A stretch of 64,000 nucleotides of DNA, taken from the NCBI GenBank assembly GCA_033439685.1, contig JAUEDM010000006.1, forward strand, positions 2,728,001-2,792,000, in the 5' to 3' direction. Shown in pieces: positions 35,201-46,754 of the stretch (the stretch's first letter is position 1; every line of letters begins with the position of its first letter). Source of the stretch: Apodospora peruviana. Its lineage: Eukaryota > Ascomycota > Sordariomycetes > Sordariales > Lasiosphaeriaceae. A program made the translations under genes and the position numbers. A model generated the notes under the pieces. It did no database searches and had not been told where the DNA came from. It was given only the letters and a program-made list of their open reading frames with translations.

Positions 35201-36464
35201 TCTTTTCTTCTCACGGGTAATACAACCGGCGCAGATTTGAACCTCACCACCCTCCTGGGGTCCTAACGGAGTGTCCTCAGATTCAAGTTGGTCTTCAGCT
35301 GGAACCTCGGGATTCCAGGCCAATGCAGCACGCCGAGCTCGGGCCAACGCCTTGACTTGCAGCTCTGAGTTTTCCATGGCACTCGTGCAAACAAGGACGG
35401 TGTGTAGCTCCAGCATGTCCTCTGCGGGCTTAGCTGCTGATTTTGCCAAGTACTTAGGCTTCCCAACCGTGTGTTGTGGGAGGTGAAGCTTTCTTATCCC
35501 AGGTGGAAGTGGTCGAAGTACCAGTTTTATGGCAATTTGGGTTTCGACTCTGGATTTCGTCTTGCCAGGGTTGGGGAGCTTTACTTCTAAGTTGTAAGGG
35601 CCAGCGCCCCAGAAGTTTAATGCAGATGACATCGGAGGAGATATTGTCCTCCCCAAGACCTGCGGCGCATTTCCCTGGAATAATGCCACATTGTTCCTAG
35701 CCCCGGAAAGCCACCCCGGCGGAGCCTGTTGTGGGACACCTGGGAGACCGTGAAAATCGAAACTTGTGGGCATGGACCGAGTCTTTGGTGAAGGATCCTG
35801 GTGGTAGAGTGCTGAGGGTGATACCGTAGGCACCGGGAACATACTCAAACCATTCGTCGAAGGTGAGAGAAACGGGTTCTTCATTATTGATTAGCAGACG
35901 CCAAGGGTACTTGGAGGGGTGAGCAGCATTTACCGGCAGATTCGAACCATCACGCTGATGGAACGTGAAAGCTGGCGGCGAGTCCTTGACTCCCATGGAA
36001 GGCGATGAACCGTTCTGGCTCGGAGGGAATATATCGAATTTGTCCATAGGGCTCCCTTGGTCACGGTCCAAGTCCATGTTCCCTATGCTCGATTGCCTAT
36101 TTTCAATCCTAGACGGATCGATGGTGCCAGGGGCGTCATTGGTCATGCGCCATTCTTGTTTTGCGAGTACGTCGCCGTCCGCCATCGGCATGTCGCCGTC
36201 GGTAAAGCTGCTCTTGCGTGATGCCGGGCTTCCGTCTAACCTAGAGGAGTCGAAGGAATTCCGGGAGCTGCCCGAAGACTGGGGACTGGCGTCGTCGTAG
36301 GTCACGGGATAAGTAGCAGGCGGCGAGTGGTTGTCGGCCTTGATATCCTCTGCATGGTATCCGTCGGGAGTTTGATAGAAATCCAGGGGCGTATTCGATA
36401 GTAAACTCGCGTCGTTGTGAAAGAATTCGTCGTCGAGACCGAGGTCGTTGCTAAGGCTGTCCAT
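32265..36464 (-). CDS. Mga2/Spt23-like membrane-anchored IPT-ankyrin transcription regulator
   Basis: Homologue of yeast Mga2/Spt23, ER-membrane precursors whose processed N-terminus activates the delta-9 desaturase gene and hypoxic genes. Exons 36464-35934, 35878-32534 and 32468-32265 (introns 55 and 65 bp) give 1359 aa. The acidic N-terminus is followed by the conserved region starting KSRVETQIAIKLVLRPLPPG (about residues 285-505, with a Cys-rich patch CAGCITREKKR). An IPT/TIG domain follows at about 693-778 (EGPKAGSNEVTILGSGFT), then two ankyrin repeats at about 873-940 (GYTPLHMASLNNHPDIVRRL). The last splice creates the C-terminal membrane anchor WLPLLIFIVSLMF at about 1292-1304, as the family requires. 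The start is the first ATG of the open 5' frame. The first intron lacks a stop, so retention would shift frame into an 80-residue alternative end. Confidence 0.9.
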
Positions 36465-38479
36465 CCCTTCCACAGCAACAATGTGGGAGGTCTCACCGCC
36501 GCCAGAGATGGCTCACCACCAGATGACGATGCTAGAGTCTACTTGAGCAATGGAAGCTCGGACGGAAATCGGATTTCGTCTTGCTTTTCGGGTCGTCGGA
36601 TCGTGTCGTCGGGTCGGTATCGTCACGCGATCGTGCGGCGTAAATGGGATTTCCTCGGATGGCTGCACGTTGTGGGATGGGCGATTCGGGATGAAATCAA
36701 GCCGTCACTAGTAACTTTGTCGGGCGACACGCAAGGGAGGAGTAGTTCGCTGGTTCCCGTCGTAAAATGTGTTCCTCTGCGCTGCGCTGCCAGTGCTGGC
36801 AACGATAACTCGAATTCACGACAAATTCGTCCGTCTCGAGTTTGGTGAGGGCAGTGGTCGTGCGCGACTGGCAAGTTCGGCCGGGGTCGGGGAGGCAGAC
36901 GGCCGGCACGGGAAACGTTGAACCCTTGGGAGGGCGAATCGAAAGGCGGTAAGCGAAAGGAGGGACAGTCTTGGACTCAATTGGCGGCAACCAGGAAGAG
37001 GAAAGCTGCAAGTGACGAGTGCAGGCTGCAGGCGTGTCCAGCACACGAGACAATCGATCTCGGCCGTCGAAGTCGTTGCCTTTCAGGTTCCAGGTTGGTC
37101 AATTGAGATCTGGCACGAGAGCACTAGCAGCAGGCACTACGATAGCAAATGGATAGCACAGAGCTGACGACAACAGTGGGTGAGTCGTCGTCTCATCACT
37201 CTCTGGCACTGGCAGGTACGGAGTACGCGCCAGCCGACCGCAAAGGGTCAGTATAGATCTGGAGGCAGGTATTGAATGTGCGCTTACCCAATTAGTTGGA
37301 AAGTGGAGGCCACGAGCGGGTCAAAATTCGTGATTGGCTGCGTGGAGAGGCAGGCACTGCAATCCGTACCCGGGTACCTTCTCGAACCAGGCGTGCCAGG
37401 GCTGGGCTCTCCAATTGGGGTCCTGCCGGGAGTCACAGAAGGGGACCTGTCCGCTAATTTAGTTTTTTTTTCTTTCACCTTTCTTGGACAAGGTAATTAA
37501 TTACCTCGAGGCATCGGCTAGCTGCTATTCGAGCTAAATAAGACGACAATAACATAGTAAGACGGGTAAAAGGAGATGATGCATGGGTAAATGACAGTCA
37601 AATCAGGGACCTAGGTACTACGGCCACCGAGCCAGGACGAGAGGCGAGCAGAGTCTGGCTTGCTTTTGTTCACATCCACTCCCAAGAAACCACCATTGTG
37701 AATTCCGATATAGGCCTATCTACGGTGTTATGACTGTTGTGCTATCGCTGTCAAACGTATAGAGAGGCTACCCGCAGTATCACGCCGGAGTTGAGTGAGC
37801 TGGAAGACAAGAACAGACTTAAAGGACAGAACCGGGGGTGAAGCTCGGTTACCGTGATACAGTTCCACGAGAATCCACAATTGTATTTCCAGGGTACAAT
37901 GAAACTAAATTTCAGTCTGCTGCAGGAACGATGTAGCGAGTTTGACAGTTACCCTTCCCTGTGTTATGGTATGGGTAAGGAAACCCTCCAAAGCTAAGTA
38001 GTACCTGCATAAGAAAAACTCGAAGAACGCCTTTTGGAGAGGTACCTGCGAGCAAGATGCAATATCTCACATGTGGTATTCTTGAGATCGCAGAGGGTAT
38101 GTTGTAATACGAAATGTCAGTATCAGACACCTGTATATAAAGCAACATCACGCAAAAGCGGATGGGTTTGATTTTATATTTGTGCCCACTATCCTCACTA
38201 GCCCATATCTTTCCAAGCCCAAGTGCGGATTGGAAACCGAACTGGCAAAGCACCAGAACGAGCAGTTGGCCTTTCTCTGGGAGGATACTTCTTCAGGCGA
38301 ACAGACCAACCTACTCAATATACAATCTGGTACCGACTCGTCCATGATTACGTATCCATCTGCCCATATATTCGCCGCTCTTCCAATCTGATCCTTCGTT
38401 CTGCCCACTATCCCATGGAGTTTGAGTATCACGACCTGTAGTGGACTATCGCAGAACTTCAGACGCAAAATATACCGTT
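36465..38479. other. Upstream region of the Mga2-like gene, no gene
   Basis: Promoter side of the Mga2-like gene and 3' flank of the antiporter. GC-rich to about 37400, then AT-rich. A CTAGGTACTA word lies at 37611-37620. No coding frame is supported. Confidence 0.55.
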
Positions 38480-40454
38480 CTAGGTGCTTGATATAGATTT
38501 CCCGTTCGTATCTGCGGGCAACTCATCAGGAAACCGGATCGTTCGCGTCGCAGGCCCTCCCGGCGGTGTCGGCGACTGAGCGCCATCAGTCTCCAGGTCT
38601 ATCCCGGGCTCGACTGTATCTCTGGAATCGGTTGCCCCATCGGTTTCCCTATTAACAACACCCTGATGGCTCTCCGGTGCCCGTGGAGGTGCCGAAGGGA
38701 TGATACTGCCACCAATTTTGTACACGGTGCGATTGGAAGTCGCGGGCTCAGTAACGGGACTGGGTAGATCAGTAGTAGAGCTGCGACCGGATCTCGGACG
38801 ACCGGGGATGAGTGCGTTTGCTACTCTGCTCCCAATACTGAACGGAGGTGCAAGGTCCCGATCATCACCGTCGGGCGAAGTGATGCCCCTTGACAAAGTC
38901 CGAGGGAGGTAGAACCCTAATTTTCCCAGCGGAATACTCAAACCGTGGACGACCTGAAGTAAATGATAGGTACCTAGTTAGCTGACTGCAAACTGCTAGC
39001 CCATATCACGGGATTTTGAAACTTACAATACTGCATATCGCGAGAAACCAAACGACCACATTGACGATCTCACCAAGATCCTTGATGTCCTCTCTTGGCT
39101 CCCCATCAACTTCGAGAGTCTGAAGAAACTCCAACGTGATGTAGAGGTAAAAGATCGCCGAAACCCCGACAGGCCCAAAGAATCCCACAAAGATCGCTTG
39201 CCGAGTCTCCTCGATTTGGGGAATAAACTTGTGGATAGCAAAGACCCAAGGCAGGCGCCTAAAAAGTAAAACAAGAATCCCCAAAACAACAAGCCGATAG
39301 AGCGGAATGACCCCGTTGTGCAGGAAGCTCCCCCACGGGCAGACACACCCATACCACATGAAGATGGACACGTTCAGCAGCATGTCAATCGTCGGCTGCA
39401 GTGAGTCGTCAAGAGTCTCGAGCCGGAACCAGTCGTCCCACGTGAAGACATTGCCGGCGATGAAGCACGCGAGAATATCGTCGCTCCCAATCATCCCGCA
39501 GGTTCCCACGATGAAGAGCGCAAGAGATAACGCAAACACAAGGAAACTCTCGCGATCGACGTACTTGCGATCTTCCGCCCAATGCAGGAGCTCCTTGGCA
39601 ATCCAGCCCACCACGGCTCCGTAGATGATGCTTAGGATGATGGTATATCCCCACGTCTCGCCAAACCAGAGGCCCATCGCCAACCCGGCGCCGCCTTTCT
39701 CCGCCACGCCCCCATCGCCAATATACTTGATCAAGTACAGCGCAAAGAATAGAAACGGATATCCTAGCCCATCATTGGCCCCGGACTCGGCTATGATGAT
39801 CCTCTGGAGATCCTTGGGCACGTTATGATCGGCGAATTTGCCCTTGACAATAACATTGGACAAGACGGGGTCAGTGGGCGTGACGCACGAACCTATGACC
39901 AGCGCGTGGAGAAAGCCCAGATTCGGCACCATCGCCCACACAAGCAGGCTCGTCGCAATCCACATGGACCCCATTATGGGCCCCAGCAGCAACGACAGCG
40001 GCTTCCATTGCTTCTTGAGGTAACGGCTGGGCAGCTGTATGCCGGCCAGGACCAGCTGCACGCCGAGCACAAGCCGGGAAAAGTACAGCGTGATGGCCTC
40101 CACGTTCTCCTCGGACCCGGCAGCATACTCGAGCGGTCTCACCAGATTCGCTGCGGGAGGCGAGACGACAACGCCGGCCAAGAGAGAGATCACTGGGAAA
40201 GGCAAAGTTAGCTTTGTGTGGATTTGCCAATGTTCTGGGTACGCGCCGAGCCGCCGAGACTTCTTGGTATGGATGCAGAAAAAGCTTGGTAGAAATGGGT
40301 GCGTATCAGTGGAGAATGAATGACACGACGACTTACAAGCTTCAGATAGATAAAAGTTCTCCTTGCATAGGTAGGAGACGAGTCCAAACAGCGATATCCA
40401 TGTTCCCAGGACACTGAGCACGATGTTGAAGTTTGTGACAGCCAAGGTCGGCAT
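38480..40454 (-). CDS. Na+(K+)/H+ antiporter, CPA family
   Basis: Membrane exchanger of alkali cations for protons, probably plasma membrane, for salt and pH homeostasis. Exons 40454-40337, 40192-39027 and 38953-38480 (introns 144 and 73 bp) give 585 aa. About twelve hydrophobic segments occupy residues 8-430. The ion-site motifs are TPTDPVL at 144-150 and ESGANDGLGYP with N179-D180, typical of fungal Nha1/Sod2-type exchangers. Splicing 1 rebuilds FYLSEALISLLAGVVVSP; splicing 2 rebuilds CSIVVHGLSIPLGKLGF in the last membrane segment. The hydrophilic tail (about 150 residues, Ser/Thr/Pro-rich) is much shorter than the several-hundred-residue tail of yeast Nha1. The second intron contains a TAGGTACCTA palindrome. 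Confidence 0.92.
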
Positions 40455-42052
40455 GACTGAAAAAAAATTCTATTTAGGTAGGTAGGTTATCGACGGAACT
40501 TAACCGACCCGGAATCTTACTTGCGGCTCCAATGACCTGGAAGGAACTGGGCAACGAAGACAAGTGTTATTGGATCATGGGGAAGCGAGGCTCTGGTTGC
40601 GGCGTTGAATGCAAACGCCAGCTTGAAGGTGAACACCTAGGATATGGATCCAGAATGCAAGGAGTCCAGCACTTTGAACGTCGCAAAAACGCCAAAACAG
40701 GAGATTCGTAAAGATATATTGGACGACGCAAAGGAGGTGCAGTATAAATACGAGCAAAAGGCTCAAGAGTTTGGACTGGTTTGATGCCAGTCAGTGCTGT
40801 TGTCGGTGTCGGTATTGGTGTTGAGCAACTGGGAAGTCGCAGCGAACGGACAGAGACCCAGAAGGCTGGGATCGATGAATCGGCTCACCTGCACCTGCAG
40901 CAGCGCCGTCGAATGTCGTCAACAAGTGGATAGCACGTGTGCTAAACGCTATCAAACAACGGAACATGTAAAAATTTCAATTTCCGAACTGCCAAGCGCG
41001 CGCCTTCCCAGAGTGCTGTGGTAGTTTCCAGTGTTCTACGTCCCTAAGTGCAGTGACGTATGGCTGTCTCTCAATAAAGACATGCCCTCATTCTCAAATC
41101 GTTGGTGGTTAGTACGATTCAAAGCCAGACACTGTCAGACAAAAGAAGATTTAGCGGTTACATGGGCAAACCCGGCTAACACTGCACACAAGCCGGCCCC
41201 ACGGATGGCTCTCACCACTGTCACCAGCAACCGCAAGCACCGCGGGGGATCGTGGGACGATATGGGGCAATCATCTCATCTGTTGATCTCTAATAAATCT
41301 CAAGCGCACATGCGGACAAACAGCCCTCTATCTAGCATTAGCACGGTCAGATACTCAATATTCTCTCATGCTGTGTTCGGTGGTGTTAAACGAGAGTCCA
41401 CTTCGGTCAGCGACGGCATTATTGAATAGCGGCCATCAACCGTCAAATCACATGCATCGACATATTACACCAAAACAACAGATGGCCATCCCGGAAGCAT
41501 TTATATTAGACAGCTCTCGTCGACAGCACGTTATAATAAGCGCAACGAAAACATCTGGGACTGTACCATCAAAAACGCCCATCTCTAAAAGCTTTTCTGC
41601 TAAGGTATCTAATCATTAAATGCTCCAGCATGAAACGAAAAAGAGTCAAAAAACAGATGCCCATTGTAAAACGACCGAACCCAAACCCCAGTCCACTCCA
41701 TCATCCCGTCACCAGTACCTAAAAAAATGACCTTCAATAGATACCGGGCTTGCGCCAACGGTAAGACCGGACTGCCCATCTTAAAAAACAGCAAACAAAA
41801 CAGGAAAAGGAAGAACGCCTCGTTATGACCCATTGCCCCTCATCTTCTTTTCCCTTTCCTTATGCTCAAAAATGCAACCACTGGCAACATGAAAACGAAA
41901 ACACGCGCGATAATGCCAATCCCACCGAATGACAGAGGACTACCTAATTCCTCTGACTTCTTATTCCGCGCAAACCCAAAAAGGAAATGTTAGAGCAAAA
42001 AAAGAAGAAAACACCCACGAGATCTGTTCCGAGCCCATATTGGTCCATCGGA
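40455..42052. other. Intergenic, no gene
   Basis: Promoter side of the antiporter gene and 3' flank of TAD3. A TAGGTAGGTAGGT run lies near 40485. No coding frame or RNA gene is supported. Confidence 0.55.
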
Positions 42053-43419
42053 TCAGGCATGGACGGCCATATCCACCGGTAACGGCTTCACACAACCGCT
42101 CGATTCCCATTCCCACGCCACCAAGCTCCAGTTCAACTCCCTGCGCCAGAACAGGCCTAGTCCACGTCCGCCGTCCGCTCCGTTAAGCGAGGGGTGATCG
42201 CAACTGCGGTCTTCGGCGCAGAGCCCGCCGGTCAGGGGCATCCGGTGACGGAACACTACCTTGCCCATGCGAGAGTGCAGGATGGCCATCGAGCACATGA
42301 CACACGGCTCATGGGTGAGATACAGCTCCAGGCCGTGGCATAGGTAGCCGTCTGGACTCGGGTGGTCCACTTCAAACACCTTCTGTTCGCAGTCCAGAAG
42401 CGGGTTGTCCTGGAAGGCTTCAAATTCGAGAATTGGAGTTACCCTTGTCTCTGTCTTCCTGTCCTCAGCTCTAACCAACTTCTGTGCGACCATGCTGATG
42501 GCGCGGAGCACTGCATGGGCCATTGGATTCCCGGTATGCCCGCACTTACCCTGACCGTGCCAGCGAGCATCACCAGCGAGGGCAACAAGTGTTACCTTGG
42601 CCTCCTCTCGCTGCACAATGCAGGCTCCCATTGGTTCGCCATACCCGGCCGCGTGCGACTCGTTAGCCACCTGGTGAGCGAGCGTCATCCATATAGCCGC
42701 GTCGTTCGTTATTTCTTCCGTGTGGCGGGACACCTGGGCAGGGTGAGGCCCAAGCGGGTTATTCTTGCGGTAAACACATGGCCAAAAGTGCTGAGACCAC
42801 ATGGCAGCCTGCACCTGGGAGGTCGGGGCGACCAAGGGCACAGGCACGCTGCGGATGAATATCTCTTCCTCCATGCCCTCCACTGAGGTCAGCGTCTGGA
42901 CGAGCTCCTGGCGCGACAACACAGACTCTGGACCCAGTACCATGTAGATCCAAGTCGACTTGCCCGTGTGGATTTGTCGGCTCTGTGGGGAGTCGTTCAT
43001 GAACTGCGTTTTGAGGTGGGCCGGGAGATCTGAAGGCTTGGCGCATCTGCGTATATGAGGCATGCCTTTAACAATTTCCTCAGGTAGCATTTCGCGCAGT
43101 ACACTGCGACGAAGAACGGGTTAGCAATCGAGAACAGGAAGCGATAAATAAGAGAAACCATTGAATATGGAGGACGAGTCCTCCGATGCAGGGGAGAACG
43201 TAATGCCCGAGGTTGGGAGGCGTACTTGAGTGTAGAAGCCACAGATTTCGTTGGCGCACGGGTAATGAGAACCCTTCCGGTTACGTGGTCGTCTCTCAGT
43301 TCGAGATTAGTCTTTAGCGGAATCAAAACCCCATGCTCGACCTCATCGTGCAGTAGCTCTTGGACGATGGGCTCCTGTGTAGCGAGTACCGCCTTGATGG
43401 ACTTATCATCGTTGAGCAT
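42053..43419 (-). CDS. TAD3: tRNA A34 deaminase non-catalytic subunit Tad3/ADAT3
   Basis: Partner of Tad2 in the heterodimer that converts adenosine-34 to inosine in tRNA anticodons. Exons 43419-43226 and 43103-42053, joined across a 122-bp intron, give 414 aa. The deaminase domain is C-terminal: the zinc ligand His261 lies in AHAVLRAI, where the catalytic Glu of active deaminases is replaced by Val263, and the other two ligands are Cys332 and Cys335 in EPCVMCSMAILHSRMG. The H-A-V pattern is the hallmark of the Tad3 subunit. The N-terminal 200 residues form the tRNA-binding region of the family. The ATG at 43419 is the first in frame; the frame stays open upstream to a TGA near 43726, through a CTG repeat, without any ATG. 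Confidence 0.93.
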
Positions 43420-43500
43420 CTTGGCTCGGGGCAATGATGCCAACAGCGAAGAGTTGGGCTTCGGAACCGAAGGTTTCAAGTCGGCGGAGTTGGCGACGGC

Positions 43501-43503
<3 letters not shown>

Positions 43504-43554
<51 letters not shown>
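43504..43554 (-). repeat. (CTG)17 tract in the TAD3 leader
   Basis: Seventeen uninterrupted CAG triplets on the plus strand read CTG on the TAD3 strand, 85 nt before the ATG. The tract is in frame with TAD3, so it would encode poly-Leu only if translation started without ATG. Confidence 0.95.
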
Positions 43555-43557
<3 letters not shown>

Positions 43558-46500
43558 GTTGAAATTGATGATTGAAAACAGTAAGGTCGGAAGCCAAGAA
43601 AATACTGGAGGGCGAGAGCGAGGACGGCGATACGACGACGACCACCCGAACGATCGGCGGAGAGCTGAACGGACGGTGGGGACGCGAAGTGGGAGTCACT
43701 TCGAGGCGTAGAGAAAGAAAGATAAAAAGGCGACGGGGGATACAACACCACAGGAGGAAAAGATGGCACCGAGAAGGAGGTCTGTTGAATGAGAAACCAT
43801 CGCGAGTACCCTGTTCCAGTCACAGGGAGAGCCTGGGAAAGAACAGGTTCGCTGAGGAAAGAAAGAAAACCAATTGCACAACGAAGCCGGGCTGTGGATT
43901 TGCTGTGACGGTGGTGACTGAGCAAAAAAAAACAATCGATCGCACATCTCAAGACCCCACCTTTCCAGGTCCCTGGTTTTACTTGTCTTTAGCTGCTGGC
44001 AGGCACAAGCTTGAAGCAAGCTTCCCTTGCCTGCCAATTGCCCCACTCAAGAGACCCCTATCTTATCAGATGCAGACGCGGGGTTCTGCCCTAGCCTCAC
44101 GCCGTCTTTCCATCCTTGGATCTCTGAATTCTTTCAGCCACTCCCGCAGTTTGGCAGACCCGATCCGTCCACCATCACGAAAAACCGATCCCTTCGAATA
44201 AAAGTCAGTTCTAGCCGACAGAGCAAACTAACACCAGTTTCAGCAAAGGATAATCCATGATTTGGCTGCGCAACACCGCCAGCCCCTAATCCAACCCTGT
44301 TCATGTACCCGCGGCATAAAGACTTGGAAGGCTTGCGCGATGTCAAAGCAAAGCTCGGGTTGAAGGGTTAAAGCGGTGCACAGAAGACCATATTTGCTCC
44401 CCAATCTCTATATTTATCACGTAACCAACTCTGAACGTTCAAGCTAGGAATATGCCTTGCTCAAGAGTGTCTGTTCGCTCGCTCCAATCAGTATGTCAAA
44501 GTGTTAGTGTCCGAATCTTACTGGCCAACCCCACTCCAATCCGCGGCCGTGCAACCCTCCCTGCACTGCGTGTGGGGGTTCAATGGAAGGTGCTGACGGG
44601 CTGGGCGGTATACGTACCGTTGATTACAGATGCAAGCTGCAGGTTGGAGATGTCATGGAATTCACCCGCACTCCTCCCTTGGAAAGTAACAGAGGAAAGG
44701 TTGGGTGCAGTCTAAAACCATGGAACTCAGCTTTGGCTGAAATATCAAAGATGGGCAATGTTGTCATTGAGGGTCCTCGCGACCGTCGATCTTCCAGCCT
44801 CCAGGACATTGACGTTACACGGACCATCAAGCCGGAGCTCCGAGAACGGAGAGCCTGAAGGGGCACAGTTCCAACTATTCTGATTCGGCGCGAATATCAT
44901 CACCCCGCCCTCCTGGCAGCCGTGGCATTCGAAGCCAAGAACCCGAAGTTGTCGGGAGATGGTGTTGTGGGCGGGAGCGGGCTGTGGTAATTTGACTCCT
45001 CGGTGCCGGAGTTTCTCATTCTCAAAAGTGAAGTACGTACGTAGGCTAGGCACGGTAGGTGTAATCACTTTTCCATACCTGCCCGAGAAGGGGATCGGCA
45101 TCTCTGAATTGCGTGGCCATGATGACCACAGTAGGAGGGACGCCGAGAAGCCAAGTCATTGGATCTGATCTCATCTCATCTGGGATCATCGCCTCGGACC
45201 GTTCGGTGATGCAGCGAGAAAGGAACCAAAACAATCCTCTTCATGGTCCGAAATTCTAGACCGACAGCAGCAGCCTTCAAACTTGGATGTAAGTTGGACC
45301 CCGCCTCGGTCTAGATTTTTGTAGTTGTCCCATCCACACCAACTCCAGGGCCTTTCGGACCCCGAAAGCGCCTTCAAGCGATGGAATGTAATCCGTTTTT
45401 GGATATGTTGCTGGTTTCGAGCTGATAAGGAGGCGGTCTGAACTCGCTCTGAAATATGATCGCGGACTCTTCTCTTTTTCTCCAGTTGTCTTTGGCAGGC
45501 AGCAAGCATTATATCTGACTGTTGCGCATTTGTACAACACTGCCTCTGTTTTCCGCTGCAAATCCTGTACTGAATTCAGTCCGTCTGCAATAATCCTCCC
45601 TTCATCCCATCGAGGTCGCACTGCCGGTCTGCCAAGACAGTTGTCGACCGAAGAAAGTGTCTTGGACCTGTCGGACGCCAGGTTCAAGTTTATCTGCAAC
45701 CGCGCCGGCACAGTTCGCTGCGAGTATTCCGTACAACCATCTGCAAATTCAGCACGTCTTGGCAGTGTAATCACCATAACAGCGCAGCTCTCCGCGTGCC
45801 CGGCCGAGGTGTTTGACAGGGAACCCGACGACGTTGAGCAGTCTTTGGAAGTTCAAGATGGGTCCCGAGTGGCGGTAGATGGCGACTGCCACGGCGATAA
45901 AAGGAACGATCAAGCTTCCTTGGTGGGTACTCTTCCAACTCAGAACCCCGTCGAGCCCGTCGTTCATTGCTGCACCGGCCTGCTGCACCTGCCCTGTCAG
46001 AGTGCGCTTGACGCCTTACACCAGGGAACCTACAGGCCTTACCGCTGAATCTTGGGTCCACGGACAAAATATTCTGATGCAGCACAGACTTTGCGGTGGA
46101 TAAAGCTTCCCCCGTCCCTGTCTTTTTCTCCACGCATACTCGCTCATATTGCCAATCTCCCATCTCAAGTGGCAAGTCGATATACACAGATTCAAGTATG
46201 GTTCCTTAGGTTGCCCCCATCGTCTGTTCCTTAAACATCTTTTGCAGTGCGGATGAATCTTACACTTTGTTGGTCTCGCGTAGCGCGCAAAAGGCACCTA
46301 AGAACACCCTTTTCTGTCCAAGTCCAGCGCCGGCGCCGTACCCCAGCTTATCTTGGGCAAAGTGATTGGCTTGCCAAAGTTTATTCATCCAACCTTTTTT
46401 AAGCCGACGTCAATCCCAAGCCCCAAGGGCTACGACCTTCAGGGCTTAACACCAAGGCCAAGGAACTTTTTTGGAGACTACTCGACTCCCAACAAAGACC

Positions 46501-46715
46501 TGCGAAACAAGTCCATGTCACCACCAGCTGCTGTCCTCCCTGACAGCCCGACGAGCTTCTACCACAAAGGTCTCTATTTATTATCTGATATATACACTTA
46601 CTCTTGAGACTCTCCTCGGCTTGTCCTCTTCATTTTATCTACTCCCAGAAACGCATCCGACAATACGGCTGACATTGCATTCTCCCAAGACCGTGGCCGG
46701 AGCTCGTCGCTGTCC

Positions 46716-46739
46716 CAGTCACAGTCACAGTCACAGTCA
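46716..46739 (+). repeat. (CAGTCA)4 next to a start codon
   Basis: Four perfect hexamer copies end 15 nt before the ATG of the PFK-2 gene, in the presumed leader. Confidence 0.9.
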
Positions 46740-46754
46740 CTGCGAAAGGTGGCC

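Larger units (their letters stand above)
43420..46754. other. 3.3 kb divergent intergenic region, no gene
   Basis: Head-to-head spacer between TAD3 and the PFK-2 gene. It holds the CTG tract of the TAD3 leader, a polypyrimidine-rich leader of the PFK-2 gene (about 46100-46740) and a hexamer repeat. Frames of 130-210 codons inside it lack protein-like composition. Confidence 0.5.

Noticed and set aside
40991..40996. PacC-type GCCAAG word upstream of the antiporter
   Set aside because: A single six-base word more than 500 bp away is expected by chance; no cluster seen.
43501..43557. Poly-Leu as a signal peptide of TAD3
   Set aside because: There is no ATG in the open frame upstream of the Leu run; the tract is more simply leader sequence, and Tad3 is not secreted.
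43572..44201. 209-codon plus-strand frame antisense to the TAD3 leader
   Set aside because: Arg/Lys/Thr-rich translation of purine-rich leader DNA; no family resemblance.
45530..46048. 172-codon plus-strand frame between TAD3 and PFK-2, and overlapping minus-strand frames
   Set aside because: A short hydrophobic stretch on the minus strand hinted at a membrane protein, but neither strand gives a consistent gene.
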